Part shown: in pieces, positions 17,274 to 25,661 of the stretch
Layout: each line of letters opens with the position of its first letter
Position numbering within the stretch: the stretch's first letter is position 1
DNA from: Kitasatospora albolonga
Lineage (GTDB): Bacteria > Actinomycetota > Actinomycetes > Streptomycetales > Streptomycetaceae
Assembly: GCA_002082585.1 (NCBI GenBank)
Contig: CP020563.1
Location: 3,900,001-3,964,000 of the forward strand
Length of the DNA stretch: 64,000 nt
Direction of reading: 5' to 3'
Position numbers and translations under genes: made by a program
The notes under the pieces: generated by a model
Database searches by the model: none
What the model was told of the DNA's origin: nothing
The model's input: only the letters and a program-made list of their open reading frames with translations

Positions 17274-18013
17274 CGGCGGCCGTGACGAAGGAGTCGCCGG
17301 GCTTCTGGCGTGGGGGCCGCGTGCCGTGGATCGCTCCGTGGACGGGTGAGAAGGCCCGGCGCGATGCGATCCGCCGGGTTCGCGACGGGAGAGGGGTGTG
17401 GCGCCTCGGGTACGCGGATGAGGTCAGCACCGACCGTCATCAGGGTGTGCTGTGGGGCCGCCGTGGTATCGCACGGGGGCAGGGTGTCCCGCTCCTGAAG
17501 GAGATTCACCCGATCCGGCAGCGGCAGGCTCTGGGCTGGATGCGCTGCCAGGTCGACAAGACCGACACGTACGAGAACACCGGCCAGGACGGGCGCACCT
17601 ACTTCAGCGCGTGGGGGGAGCGGCATCTGTTCCTCCAGCGGTCCGCGGACGGGCGGCCGATCGAAGACGGGGAGCTGACGATGAGTCCTCCCGTCTGCCT
17701 GCCGTGCGCCGTCGAGTCCGTGTCCGAGGGAGGCTGCCCGTTCCTGCGCCGGGGGTACGCGGCGGCGCTGGTGCAGCGCACCGAGCTGTGGGGCGTCAAC
17801 GGCCTCGTCTACGACGGGGACCTCCAGCCCCACCTGTCGGACAGCAAGGACGGCATGTGGAACGTGGCGTACGGGGACCCCGCCGCGCGGTGGGTCGTCG
17901 CGGCCGGCGAGATCGTGAGGCTGTGCGGCGTCACCCCCGTGGACCTGGCCGACCTGGCAGCACAGAACGGCCTCCTGCAACCGACCGTTGAGCACCGTGG
18001 AGCCATCCAGTGA
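17270..18013 (+). CDS. unknown protein, paralogue of the next gene
   Basis: The GTG at 17270 overlaps the GntR stop and gives 247 residues. A cysteine-containing core (MSPPVCLPCAVESVSEGG, CPFLRRGYAAALV) may bind metal. It shares the order PPVCL...LRxGYxAxLVxxxxLxGV with the following gene, so the two arose by duplication. No known catalytic motif. Its stop overlaps the next start (GTGA). Position between the regulator and the methyltransferase suggests a role tied to the FxLD lanthipeptide, but none is established. Confidence 0.6.
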   Translation: MTAAVTKESPGFWRGGRVPWIAPWTGEKARRDAIRRVRDGRGVWRLGYADEVSTDRHQGVLWGRRGIARGQGVPLLKEIHPIRQRQALGWMRCQVDKTDTYENTGQDGRTYFSAWGERHLFLQRSADGRPIEDGELTMSPPVCLPCAVESVSEGGCPFLRRGYAAALVQRTELWGVNGLVYDGDLQPHLSDSKDGMWNVAYGDPAARWVVAAGEIVRLCGVTPVDLADLAAQNGLLQPTVEHRGAIQ

Positions 18014-18675
18014 CCGAAATTACGACCTTGCGGAGCGACGAGTACTCGGGGCCGGCCTTCTACGTCTTCGCCCGCGAGGGCGAAACTCCTGATTCGCCGC
18101 TGGCCTTGACCACCAGGTGCGGTGCGGCCGGAGAGTATCTGGCGTACTGGGACGAGGGTGAAGGCGACCGGGACGGAAAAGGGGTGCTCTGGGCCCGCTA
18201 CTCGGCGGCCCTGAGCAGTAGCGGGCGCCCGGTCGGGAGGCCGCTGGACGGCATGCTGCACCCGGGGCGTCAGCACGGGGTGATGCTGCGCCGGTACTGC
18301 GGGGTCTGCGCCCGTCTGGCCCAGACGAATGGCGGGCGCCATCTCCATCTCGTCACCGACGACGAACGCCTGGAGTCCGGCACGGTCCGGACCGTCCACC
18401 CGCCCGTCTGCCTGGATCACGCCGCTGCCGCCGCGATGTCCCCGCGCCTCCGCCACGGGTACACCGCGCTGCTCGTACGCGCCTCGGTGCTCTCCGGCGT
18501 ACTCGGCACGCCGTGCACGCCCGCCGGCCTCGGCGTCCGTCTGGCCCCCGGCGAGCACCGGTTCGTGCCGTACACGGACAAGGAGACGCTGCGCTGGTTC
18601 CTGGCCTTCGGGCTCGTACGCGACCTGACGGACTACGAGGTCGTCAATCCGAACGATCTTGTGCCCGCCGCTTAG
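18010..18675 (+). CDS. unknown protein, tandem paralogue
   Basis: The protein has 221 residues from GTG 18010. It contains YCGVCARLAQTNGGRH and VHPPVCLDHAAAAAMSPRL, followed by RHGYTALLVRASVLSGVLG, matching the core of the preceding protein. CxxC plus a later Cys/His pair suggests a zinc-binding fold. It ends just before the hairpin at 18679-18723 that separates the regulatory operon from the biosynthetic genes. Function unknown. Confidence 0.6.
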   Translation: MTEITTLRSDEYSGPAFYVFAREGETPDSPLALTTRCGAAGEYLAYWDEGEGDRDGKGVLWARYSAALSSSGRPVGRPLDGMLHPGRQHGVMLRRYCGVCARLAQTNGGRHLHLVTDDERLESGTVRTVHPPVCLDHAAAAAMSPRLRHGYTALLVRASVLSGVLGTPCTPAGLGVRLAPGEHRFVPYTDKETLRWFLAFGLVRDLTDYEVVNPNDLVPAA

Positions 18676-18678
18676 ACG

Positions 18679-18723
18679 GCCGCCCGGCGGTCCTGAGTGG
18701 TAAGGACAGAACCGCCGGGCGGC
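18679..18723 (+). terminator. hairpin between regulatory and biosynthetic genes
   Basis: A perfect 13-bp outer stem (GCCGCCCGGCGGT and its complement, 18679-18691 and 18711-18723) carries an inner TCCT/AGGA pairing. It starts three bases after the stop of the second paralogue. No T-tract, so it may terminate, attenuate or stabilise transcripts entering the methyltransferase gene 88 bases later. Confidence 0.55.
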
Positions 18724-18810
18724 TCACCACCGGCGCCAGAGCCCTCGCGCGCCGGTCAGAACGAAACCGCCGCCCCTCGGCGGTCCGGCCCAAACGACCG
18801 AAGGAAGTCC

Positions 18811-20049
18811 ATGACGAACACGACCGTCAAGCCCGACGAGGCGACCCGTCTGCGGAACAAGGTGGTGGACGAGCTGTGCGCGGACGGCAACATCTCCTCT
18901 CCGGAGATCGAAGCGGTGATGCGCAAGGTGCCCCGGCACGAGTTCACCCCCACGGACACCCCGCTGGACAAGGCGTACGACACGTACGCGGCGGTGATCA
19001 CCAGGACGGACGAGCACGGTGTGCAGCTCAGCTCCGTCTCCGCGCCGCAGATCCAGGCGATGATGCTGGAGCAGGCCCAGGTGAAGCCCGGGATGCGGGT
19101 GCTGGAGATCGGTTCGGGCGGGCTGAACGCGGCCTACCTCGCCGAGCTCGTCGGTGAGGACGGTGAAGTCGTCACCGTGGACATCGACCCCGTCGTCACC
19201 GACCGCGCCCGCCGACTCCTTGCCCAGCACGGCTACGGCAGGGTGCACGTCGTCACCGCTGACGCCGCCGAGCCCGTCCCGGATCTCGGCGAGGTCGACG
19301 TCGTGATGGTGACCGCCGGGGCCTGGGACATCTCCCGGGCCTGGACCGCGCAGCTCAAGGAGGGCGGCCGGCTCGTCGTCCCGCTGCGGATGCGCGGCCT
19401 GACCCGGTCGGTCGCCTTCACCCAGGTCGAGGGCGAGCACGGCCCGTACCTGGAGAGCGATTCGGCGCGGATCTGCGGCTTCGTCCCGATGCAGGGCTCG
19501 AACGCGCACCGGGAAGAACTCCTTCTCGTCAACGGCACCCCGGAGATCGGGCTCAAGTTTGATGACGGCTTGCCGGCCGATCCGCACCGGCTCGACAACG
19601 CCGTCACGTTCCCGCGCCACGAACTGTGGACCGGCGTGACGGTCCGCATCCGAGAACTCATCGACACCCTCCAGATGGCGATGGCGATCAGCCTGCCGGG
19701 CTTCTGCACCATGGCCGTTGACGAGAACTCGGACACGGGCGTGGTCGCCCCCGTGAACAAGCGGTTCGCCCTCGCGGCCGTCGAGGACGACACCTTCGCC
19801 TACCTCGTCACCCGCCGCACCGAGGACAACAAGCACCTGGAGTACGGCGTGCACGCCCTCGGCCCGCACGCGGAGCAGTTCGCCGACAAGATCGCCGACG
19901 TGCTCCGCGACTGGGAGGCGAACCGGCGCGGCGGCCCCAGCCCGGTCATCCGGGTCTATCCGGCCAGCACCCCCGATGAGCAGATCCCGGCCGACCGGGT
20001 CATCGACAAGGTGCACAGCCGGATCTCGCTCTCCTGGCCCTCGGCATAA
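18811..20049 (+). CDS. FxLD-system protein methyltransferase (PCMT-like)
   Basis: The protein has 412 residues; ATG 18811 is preceded by AAGGAAG. The SAM-binding domain (about residues 65-215) has VKPGMRVLEIGSGGLNAAYL (motif I), VVTVDIDPVV, and DVVMVTAGAWDI. The QLSSVSAPQIQAMMLEQAQV segment is the protein-L-isoaspartate methyltransferase signature region. A C-terminal domain of about 190 residues follows. Located directly before an FxLD precursor, it matches the methyltransferase, FxLD system family. Related lanthipeptide enzymes methylate an Asp side chain, which can cyclise to an aspartimide and open to isoaspartate. The substrate here is presumably the 65-aa peptide. Confidence 0.85.
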   Translation: MTNTTVKPDEATRLRNKVVDELCADGNISSPEIEAVMRKVPRHEFTPTDTPLDKAYDTYAAVITRTDEHGVQLSSVSAPQIQAMMLEQAQVKPGMRVLEIGSGGLNAAYLAELVGEDGEVVTVDIDPVVTDRARRLLAQHGYGRVHVVTADAAEPVPDLGEVDVVMVTAGAWDISRAWTAQLKEGGRLVVPLRMRGLTRSVAFTQVEGEHGPYLESDSARICGFVPMQGSNAHREELLLVNGTPEIGLKFDDGLPADPHRLDNAVTFPRHELWTGVTVRIRELIDTLQMAMAISLPGFCTMAVDENSDTGVVAPVNKRFALAAVEDDTFAYLVTRRTEDNKHLEYGVHALGPHAEQFADKIADVLRDWEANRRGGPSPVIRVYPASTPDEQIPADRVIDKVHSRISLSWPSA

Positions 20050-20101
20050 CCCCCGGGAGCCGGGTCATCCCGCACCACCCCAACAGGAAGAAGGACACAT
20101 C

Positions 20102-20299
20102 ATGACGAGCGCCACTCTCGCCTCGCCTCTGGTCACGCCGTCGGCGGACCTGGACGACGACTTCGCGCCCCTGGACGTGAAGGTCGTCATCGCCGAGCAC
20201 TCGTACGGCCACCTCATGTGCTCGACGGGTGACGGCTGCGGCTCCACCTGCGCGACCGGTGCGTCCGCCTGCGGTTCGTTCACCGAGGACCCGGCCTGA
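20102..20299 (+). CDS. FxLD-type lanthipeptide precursor peptide
   Basis: The 65-residue peptide has AGGAAGAAGGA before the ATG. The acidic leader (residues 1-39) contains DDDFAPLDVKVV, a variant of the FxLD recognition box with an extra residue. The C-terminal part holds four cysteines (C40, C46, C50, C57) and Ser/Thr at 41, 42, 48, 49, 52, 55, 59 and 61, enough for up to four (methyl)lanthionine rings. The core reads CSTGDGCGSTC and then ATGASACGSFTEDPA. D44-G45 is a candidate target for the upstream methyltransferase. The leader cleavage site is not known; no protease gene is visible. Confidence 0.85.
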   Translation: MTSATLASPLVTPSADLDDDFAPLDVKVVIAEHSYGHLMCSTGDGCGSTCATGASACGSFTEDPA

Positions 20300-20317
20300 T
20301 CGAGGCCGACCCCTCGT

Positions 20318-20353
20318 CCGTGGGCCGGGCGAAGTGCTTCGCCCGGCCCACGG
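20318..20353 (+). terminator. perfect 17-bp hairpin between precursor and LanB genes
   Basis: Arms CCGTGGGCCGGGCGAAG (20318-20334) and its exact complement (20337-20353) leave a two-base gap, so the real loop is about four to six bases. It starts 19 bases after the precursor stop and ends 39 bases before LanB. No T-run follows. A hairpin here commonly lets the precursor mRNA accumulate over the enzyme mRNA by partial termination or 3'-end protection. Confidence 0.75.
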
Positions 20354-20392
20354 GCCCCGTTCCCTCTCCGCGCCGCCTCATGGAAGGGCCTC

Positions 20393-23300
20393 ATGGCTTC
20401 CCGAGCAGCCGCCGGATACCTGTGGCAAGGCGTTGCGATGCTGCGCGCCACCACCAGCCCCGGACCGGCAGACATCCCCCGCACTCTCGACCTGAACAAC
20501 GTGGCCGTCACCCGCGGATGGCTGATCCGCATCTGGCAGCGCGAGGACTTCCGCAACGCGCTGGAGCTGGCCACCCCCGTCCTGTCCGACGCCGTCGAAG
20601 CAGTCGTCCAAGGCCGACAGACTGAGCCCCGTCACGTCCGCCGCACCGCGCTGTCGACCGTCTCCTACCTCCTGCGGTGGCAGCACCGGGCGACCCCGCT
20701 GGGCCTGTTCGCGGGAACCGCTCCGGTGGCCGTCGGGCCCAGGGCAAGCGCGCGGTGGCGCGACAAGCACCGCGTGCTGATCCGGCCGGACTCTGAATGG
20801 GTCACCGACATGGTTCTCCGGCTCCAGCGCATCCCCGCGTTACTGGCGCGGCTCCCGCTCGTCGCCAACAACACCGCCCGCACGCGGGGCGACCGGCTCG
20901 TGGCACCGGGCCCGCCCTCCGACGGTCACGCCGTCCTCCTGGCCCCGGTCGAGATATCCGTCCGCAACTCCCGGCCGGTGGCCGCCGCCCTGGACGCGGC
21001 CCGCGCCCCCCTCCCCTACGGTGATCTCCACGGCTACCTGCGTGACCGCTTCCCGCAGGCCACTTCGGAGAAGATCGACGTCCTTCTCACCAGCCTGGTC
21101 GAGCAGCAGTTCCTCGTCACCAGCCTCTGGGCGCCCATGACCACCGTGGACGCCTTCCAGCACCTGTGCAACGAACTGGACCGGTACCAGGCGGACGGTA
21201 TCCCCGAGGTGCGGGACCTGGTCCACGCGCTGTACGCCGTGCGCGACGAGGTGTCCGCCCACCAGCCGATGATCTCCGATACCAGCGTGAGCGCCGTCGC
21301 CGCGCGGATGCTCGACCTCACCGCCGTCACCCCGACACCGCTGCTCATTGACACCGCCCTCGACTGCGAGACCCAGCTCCCGCAGGCCGTGATCGCGGAA
21401 GCGCAGGCAGCCGTATCGGCCCTCTACCGGACCACCCCCCAGCCCTACGGCTACCAGCACTGGCGCGACTACCACCGCCGGTTCCGGGCCCGGTACGGCG
21501 TCGGCGCCGTGGTGCCGGTGATGGACCTGGTCGCGGACAGCGGGCTCGGGCTGCCCGCCGGGTACGTCGGCTCCGAACGCAGCGCCGCCCTGAAGGTGCG
21601 CACCGACCGCGACGAACTGCTCCTCGCCCTGGTGCAGCAAGTCCTCCTCGACGGCCGCGACGAACTGCGGCTGACGGACGACATGGTCAACGCCCTGGAG
21701 AAGGCTGCCGGAACGGACGAGCGGCTGTTCGCGCCCCGGGTGGAGGTCGCCTTCGAGGTCCACTCGTCCAGCACCCGGGCCCTGTCCAACGGCACCTTCG
21801 ACCTCCTGCTCACCGCGGTCCCCCGCCCCGGCAGCAGCATGGCGGGCCGCTTCGCCCACGTCCTGCCGCCCGAGCATCAGGACGCGCTCGCCGCGACGTA
21901 CCAGGGGGCGCCGGACGGCCTCACGGCGCAGCTCGTGTTCCCTCCACGCCGCCGCCGCAACGAGAACGTCACCCGCACGCCTCGGCTCCTGCCGCACGTC
22001 ATCGAGCTGTCCGGCCACCAAGAGACGGACGAGACGACGATTCCCCTCGCCGACATCGCCGTCACCGCAGACCCGCGCACCTTCCACCTCGTGCAGCTCT
22101 CCACCGGTCGGCGCATCGACGTACGAGTCCTGCACGCATTGGAGGGCGGGACGCAGACTCCGCCACTGGCCCGCTTCCTCGCCGAGGTGGCCAACGGACG
22201 GTACGCCGCATACAAACCGTTCGACTTCGGCGCCGGCTCCCGGCTCCCGTTCCTTCCTCGCGTGCGCTACCGCCGCACCGTCCTCACGCAGGCCCGATGG
22301 CTGCTGATGGCCGAAGACCTGCCCGGCCGCAAAGCCTCGACCGAGGAGTGGGAGAACGCCTTCGCCGCCTGGCGGGACCGGCTCCACGTGCCGATGCAGG
22401 TCGCCGTCATCGAGTACGACCAGCGCCTCCCCCTCGACCTCACCCACCCGGTCCACCGCCGAGCCCTGCGCGCCCACCTCGACAACGCCCGGCGCCTGGA
22501 ACTGCGCGAAGTCCCGGACGCCGACGCCCACGGCTGGATCGGACGGGCACACGAAATCTGGCTCTCCCTGGGCCAGTTGAAGCCGGATACCGCCGATGCG
22601 CCCCGGCCGCGCCCCGCCACGTCGACAGCCCACGGACGCCATCTTCCGGGCGCTGGCGGCGTCCTGCTCGTGCAGCTCCACGCCCACCCTCGCCGCTACG
22701 ACGAGATCCTGAGCCACCACCTGCCCAGCCTCCTCGCCGCGTTCGGCGACGCCCCACCGCTCTGGTGGTTCACGCGGCACCGCGAGATGGCCCGCCCGGA
22801 CGCCGACCAGCACCTCGACCTCACCCTGCACCTGCCGCCGGACGCCTACGGAGCAGCCGCCCAGCACGTCCGGGGGTGGGCGGACAGCCTGCATCGGGCC
22901 GGTCTGGCGGCCGGGCTCGTCCTGGCCCCGTACCAGCCGCAGACCGGACGCTTCGGCGGTGAGGCGGCCATGGACGCCGCGCACCAGGTGTTCGCCGCGG
23001 ACTCCGTCGCCGCCCTCGCGCAGATCCAGCTCGCCGAGCGCACTGACGCGCTCGCCCCGCAGGCCCTCGCCGCGGCCAGCGCCCTGCACCTCGTCACTCC
23101 CCTGGCGCCGGACATCACGGCGGCCGAGGAGTGGTTGGTGCACAACCTCCCGCAGGGCACGGGGCGACTGGACCGGTCCCTGCGTACCCAAGTGCTCGAA
23201 CTCGCCGCGCCGACCGGCGCCTCCGCGCTCGCGGCCCTCCCCGGCGGCCCTGCGGTCGCCGAAGCATGGCGGGCCCGCGCCTTCGCCGTGGCCACCTACC

Positions 23301-23458
23301 GGACGGCCCTGCCCGGCCGGCGTGATCCGCTCGACGTCGTCCGGTCGTTGCTGCACCAGCACCACGTCCGGGCCCTGGGCGTCGACCCGCGTACTGAGGA
23401 GACCACCATCCGGCTCGTACGGACCGCGGCCCTTCAGCACCGGATGGCGGCCCGATGA
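20393..23458 (+). CDS. lanB: lantibiotic dehydratase LanB (full length); has a TTA codon
   Basis: The protein has 1021 residues, the normal length of a class I LanB. The N-terminal part (to about residue 650) is the glutamylation domain that transfers Glu from Glu-tRNA to Ser/Thr. Visible segments include RRTALSTVSYLLRWQHRATPL and YAAYKPFDFGAGSRLPFLPR. The C-terminal part (about residues 750-1010) is the SpaB_C-type elimination domain (VLLVQLHAHPRRYDEILSHH, PPLWWFTRHRE). Codon 150 is TTA (20840-20842), implying bldA dependence. Its stop overlaps the cyclase start (ATGA). It acts on the precursor at 20102 in the cytoplasm. Confidence 0.9.
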   Translation: MASRAAAGYLWQGVAMLRATTSPGPADIPRTLDLNNVAVTRGWLIRIWQREDFRNALELATPVLSDAVEAVVQGRQTEPRHVRRTALSTVSYLLRWQHRATPLGLFAGTAPVAVGPRASARWRDKHRVLIRPDSEWVTDMVLRLQRIPALLARLPLVANNTARTRGDRLVAPGPPSDGHAVLLAPVEISVRNSRPVAAALDAARAPLPYGDLHGYLRDRFPQATSEKIDVLLTSLVEQQFLVTSLWAPMTTVDAFQHLCNELDRYQADGIPEVRDLVHALYAVRDEVSAHQPMISDTSVSAVAARMLDLTAVTPTPLLIDTALDCETQLPQAVIAEAQAAVSALYRTTPQPYGYQHWRDYHRRFRARYGVGAVVPVMDLVADSGLGLPAGYVGSERSAALKVRTDRDELLLALVQQVLLDGRDELRLTDDMVNALEKAAGTDERLFAPRVEVAFEVHSSSTRALSNGTFDLLLTAVPRPGSSMAGRFAHVLPPEHQDALAATYQGAPDGLTAQLVFPPRRRRNENVTRTPRLLPHVIELSGHQETDETTIPLADIAVTADPRTFHLVQLSTGRRIDVRVLHALEGGTQTPPLARFLAEVANGRYAAYKPFDFGAGSRLPFLPRVRYRRTVLTQARWLLMAEDLPGRKASTEEWENAFAAWRDRLHVPMQVAVIEYDQRLPLDLTHPVHRRALRAHLDNARRLELREVPDADAHGWIGRAHEIWLSLGQLKPDTADAPRPRPATSTAHGRHLPGAGGVLLVQLHAHPRRYDEILSHHLPSLLAAFGDAPPLWWFTRHREMARPDADQHLDLTLHLPPDAYGAAAQHVRGWADSLHRAGLAAGLVLAPYQPQTGRFGGEAAMDAAHQVFAADSVAALAQIQLAERTDALAPQALAAASALHLVTPLAPDITAAEEWLVHNLPQGTGRLDRSLRTQVLELAAPTGASALAALPGGPAVAEAWRARAFAVATYRTALPGRRDPLDVVRSLLHQHHVRALGVDPRTEETTIRLVRTAALQHRMAAR

Positions 23459-24684
23459 CCGCGCCGTCCGTCGCCACGGCGGCGATCCTGAAGCAGTACA
23501 CCACCCAGCTCGCCCACCCCGTCCCCCCGCCTCCGGACGAACCTTGGGCGGTGCAGTCGCTCGCCGACGGCGCGGCCGGGATCAGCCTGCTGCACGTCGA
23601 GACGGCCAGCCATCACGGCGGTTCCTGGCGGCCCGCCCACCGGTGGATCACTGCCGCAGCGGCCGGGCACATCAGCGCGGCCGACACCGCCGGGCTGTTC
23701 CTCGGCGCCCCGGCTCTCGGCTTCGTCCTCACCACCGTCCCGCCGCCCTTCCAGCATCTGTACGAACCGGCACGCCGGACCCTGCACCAGCACATCACCG
23801 ACCTGACCCACCGCCGCGTGGACGCCGCGCTCACCCGTATCAGCAAGGGCGACCTGCCCACGTTCGCCGAGTACGACCTGTTCTACGGCCTGACCGGCAT
23901 CGGGGCGTACCTCCTGCGGACCGACCCCGAAGGGCTGCCCCTGGAACGAATCCTGAAGTACCTCGTTGCCCTGACCCGCCCCTTGGCCCCGAACGGCCGT
24001 GGCCTGCCAGGCTGGTGGGTCGGCCACGACCCGACCCGCGGTGAGTCCCCCCACTTCCCGGGCGGCCACGGCAACTTCGGTGCCGCGCACGGCATCACCG
24101 GCCCGCTTCTCCTGCTGGCCCAGGCCATGCGCCGCGGCATCACCGTCCAAGGTCACCGCGAAGCCATCTGGAGCATCTGCGAACACCTCGACGCCTGGTG
24201 CCAGCTCAGTCCCCGCGGCCCGTGGTGGCCCGAGCAAATCTCGCGCCATGACCTCGACCTGGGGCACCCGCACCACGACGCTCCCACCCGGCCGAGCTGG
24301 TGCTACGGAACCACAGGCATCGCACGAGCCGGACAACTCGCCGGGCTCGCCCTGCGCGCCCACGATGTCCAGGCGTTCTACGAAGACGCCCTGTACTGCT
24401 CCCTGACCGACCCCGCGCAGCTCGCGCACGTCACCGGCTCCGGCCTGTGCCACGGCTGGGCAGGCATCTACCAGACCGCTGTCCGCGCCGCCGCCGATGC
24501 CCTCGACCCCCGCCTCCGGACCCTGCCGAAGAGTCTCGGCAGCACTCTCGCGGCGAACGCCCGGCCCGGCCTCACCGGGCCCGGCCTGATCAACGGTGAC
24601 GCCGGCACCGCGCTCGCCCTGACCACCCACGCCTCACAGCAGGCCCCGATCACCGGATGGGACGCATGTCTCCTGATCAACTGA
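23455..24684 (+). CDS. lanC: lanthionine synthetase LanC-like cyclase
   Basis: The protein has 409 residues. Zinc ligands are visible as Cys in SWCYGTTGIAR (C283) and the CHG pair in SGLCHGWAGIYQ (C332, H333). The upstream HGNFGAAHGITGPLLLLAQ is another conserved LanC block. It adds cysteine thiols to dehydrated residues to form thioether rings. It is coupled to LanB by a four-base overlap, and its 3' end overlaps the next gene by about 19 bases. Confidence 0.9.
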   Translation: MTAPSVATAAILKQYTTQLAHPVPPPPDEPWAVQSLADGAAGISLLHVETASHHGGSWRPAHRWITAAAAGHISAADTAGLFLGAPALGFVLTTVPPPFQHLYEPARRTLHQHITDLTHRRVDAALTRISKGDLPTFAEYDLFYGLTGIGAYLLRTDPEGLPLERILKYLVALTRPLAPNGRGLPGWWVGHDPTRGESPHFPGGHGNFGAAHGITGPLLLLAQAMRRGITVQGHREAIWSICEHLDAWCQLSPRGPWWPEQISRHDLDLGHPHHDAPTRPSWCYGTTGIARAGQLAGLALRAHDVQAFYEDALYCSLTDPAQLAHVTGSGLCHGWAGIYQTAVRAAADALDPRLRTLPKSLGSTLAANARPGLTGPGLINGDAGTALALTTHASQQAPITGWDACLLIN

Positions 24685-25661
24685 TCCCGCCGGAGCAGGG
24701 CCCGATCAAGCGCGCCGTCGCCGCCGCCCTCGGCGGCCTGCCGATTCCCGAAGTCGCAGCCCAGTACGGGATGGAACCGACGACCCTGTCCGACGCCATG
24801 GCGGTCTACGACCAGGCAGGCCAAGAGGCCCTGGCCCGGCACGCCCCCACGGCCAACTGGCAGCAGGTCTACCTCCACTTCACCGACTGGACGAAAGCAG
24901 ACGAGACCTTCGCCGCGCACGTCCTGCCTCTGCTACAGGAGGCGGAGACCACCGGCCTCATCAGCGGCTGGTGGTACACCAGAAAACACCCCTGCTGGCG
25001 GCTGCGGCTCCACGTCCAGCCCGCGGGCGGCGGCGCCAAGCTGAGCATCGGGGACCACTTCGACCGCCTCGTCTCCGACGGACACCTTCAGCGTTGGTGG
25101 GCCGGCATCTACGAACCGGAGACTCCAGCGTTCGGCGGGAAGGCCAGCATGACGGCCGCGCACTTTCTCTTCGTCACCGACAGCCGCGAGATCCAGCGCC
25201 TGCGTCAGCACGGCGGTCTCACCGTCGGAACCAGGGAGTTGTCCGTCCTGCTGTGCACGGTCATGATGCGTGCGGCTCGGCTGGAGTGGTACGAGCAGGG
25301 CGACGTCTGGGACAGGGTCATCACGACGGAACACCGCTCAGCCGTCAGTGATGTTCCGGTGGAACGGCTCAACGCCCGAGCCCAGGAGATCCGCCCCCTC
25401 CTTCTGGCCGACAGCGACACCCTGCTGCGCTCCGGCGGGCCGCTGGAACCCGTCGCCGAGTGGGCTGCCGCGTTCCGCAGCACGGGCCAGACCCTCGCCA
25501 ACGGCGTACAGGACGGGACGCTCGACCGCGGTCTGCGGCAGGTGCTCAGCTACCACGTGATCTTCCACTGGAACCGGCTCGGCCTGTCCATGCGCGGGCA
25601 GAGCATCCTCGCCTGGGCCGCCAGGGCCGCCATCCTGCACAGGGAGAGGCAAGGCTCATGA
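24666..25661 (+). CDS. stand-alone thiopeptide-type bacteriocin biosynthesis protein (SpaB_C-like)
   Basis: From ATG 24666 the protein has 331 residues (an ATG at 24657 would add three). After a short helix-turn-helix-like start (LPIPEVAAQYGMEPTTLSDA) comes the SpaB_C-type core: WQQVYLHFTDWTKADETFAA, ISGWWYTRKHPCWRLRLHVQ, and YEPETPAFGGKASMTAAHFL. LanB in this cluster already has such a domain, so this is a second copy. Stand-alone versions accompany many FxLD and thiopeptide clusters and may act as elimination partner or as a peptide-binding helper. The overlap with LanC shows co-translation. Confidence 0.8.
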   Translation: MSPDQLIPPEQGPIKRAVAAALGGLPIPEVAAQYGMEPTTLSDAMAVYDQAGQEALARHAPTANWQQVYLHFTDWTKADETFAAHVLPLLQEAETTGLISGWWYTRKHPCWRLRLHVQPAGGGAKLSIGDHFDRLVSDGHLQRWWAGIYEPETPAFGGKASMTAAHFLFVTDSREIQRLRQHGGLTVGTRELSVLLCTVMMRAARLEWYEQGDVWDRVITTEHRSAVSDVPVERLNARAQEIRPLLLADSDTLLRSGGPLEPVAEWAAAFRSTGQTLANGVQDGTLDRGLRQVLSYHVIFHWNRLGLSMRGQSILAWAARAAILHRERQGS

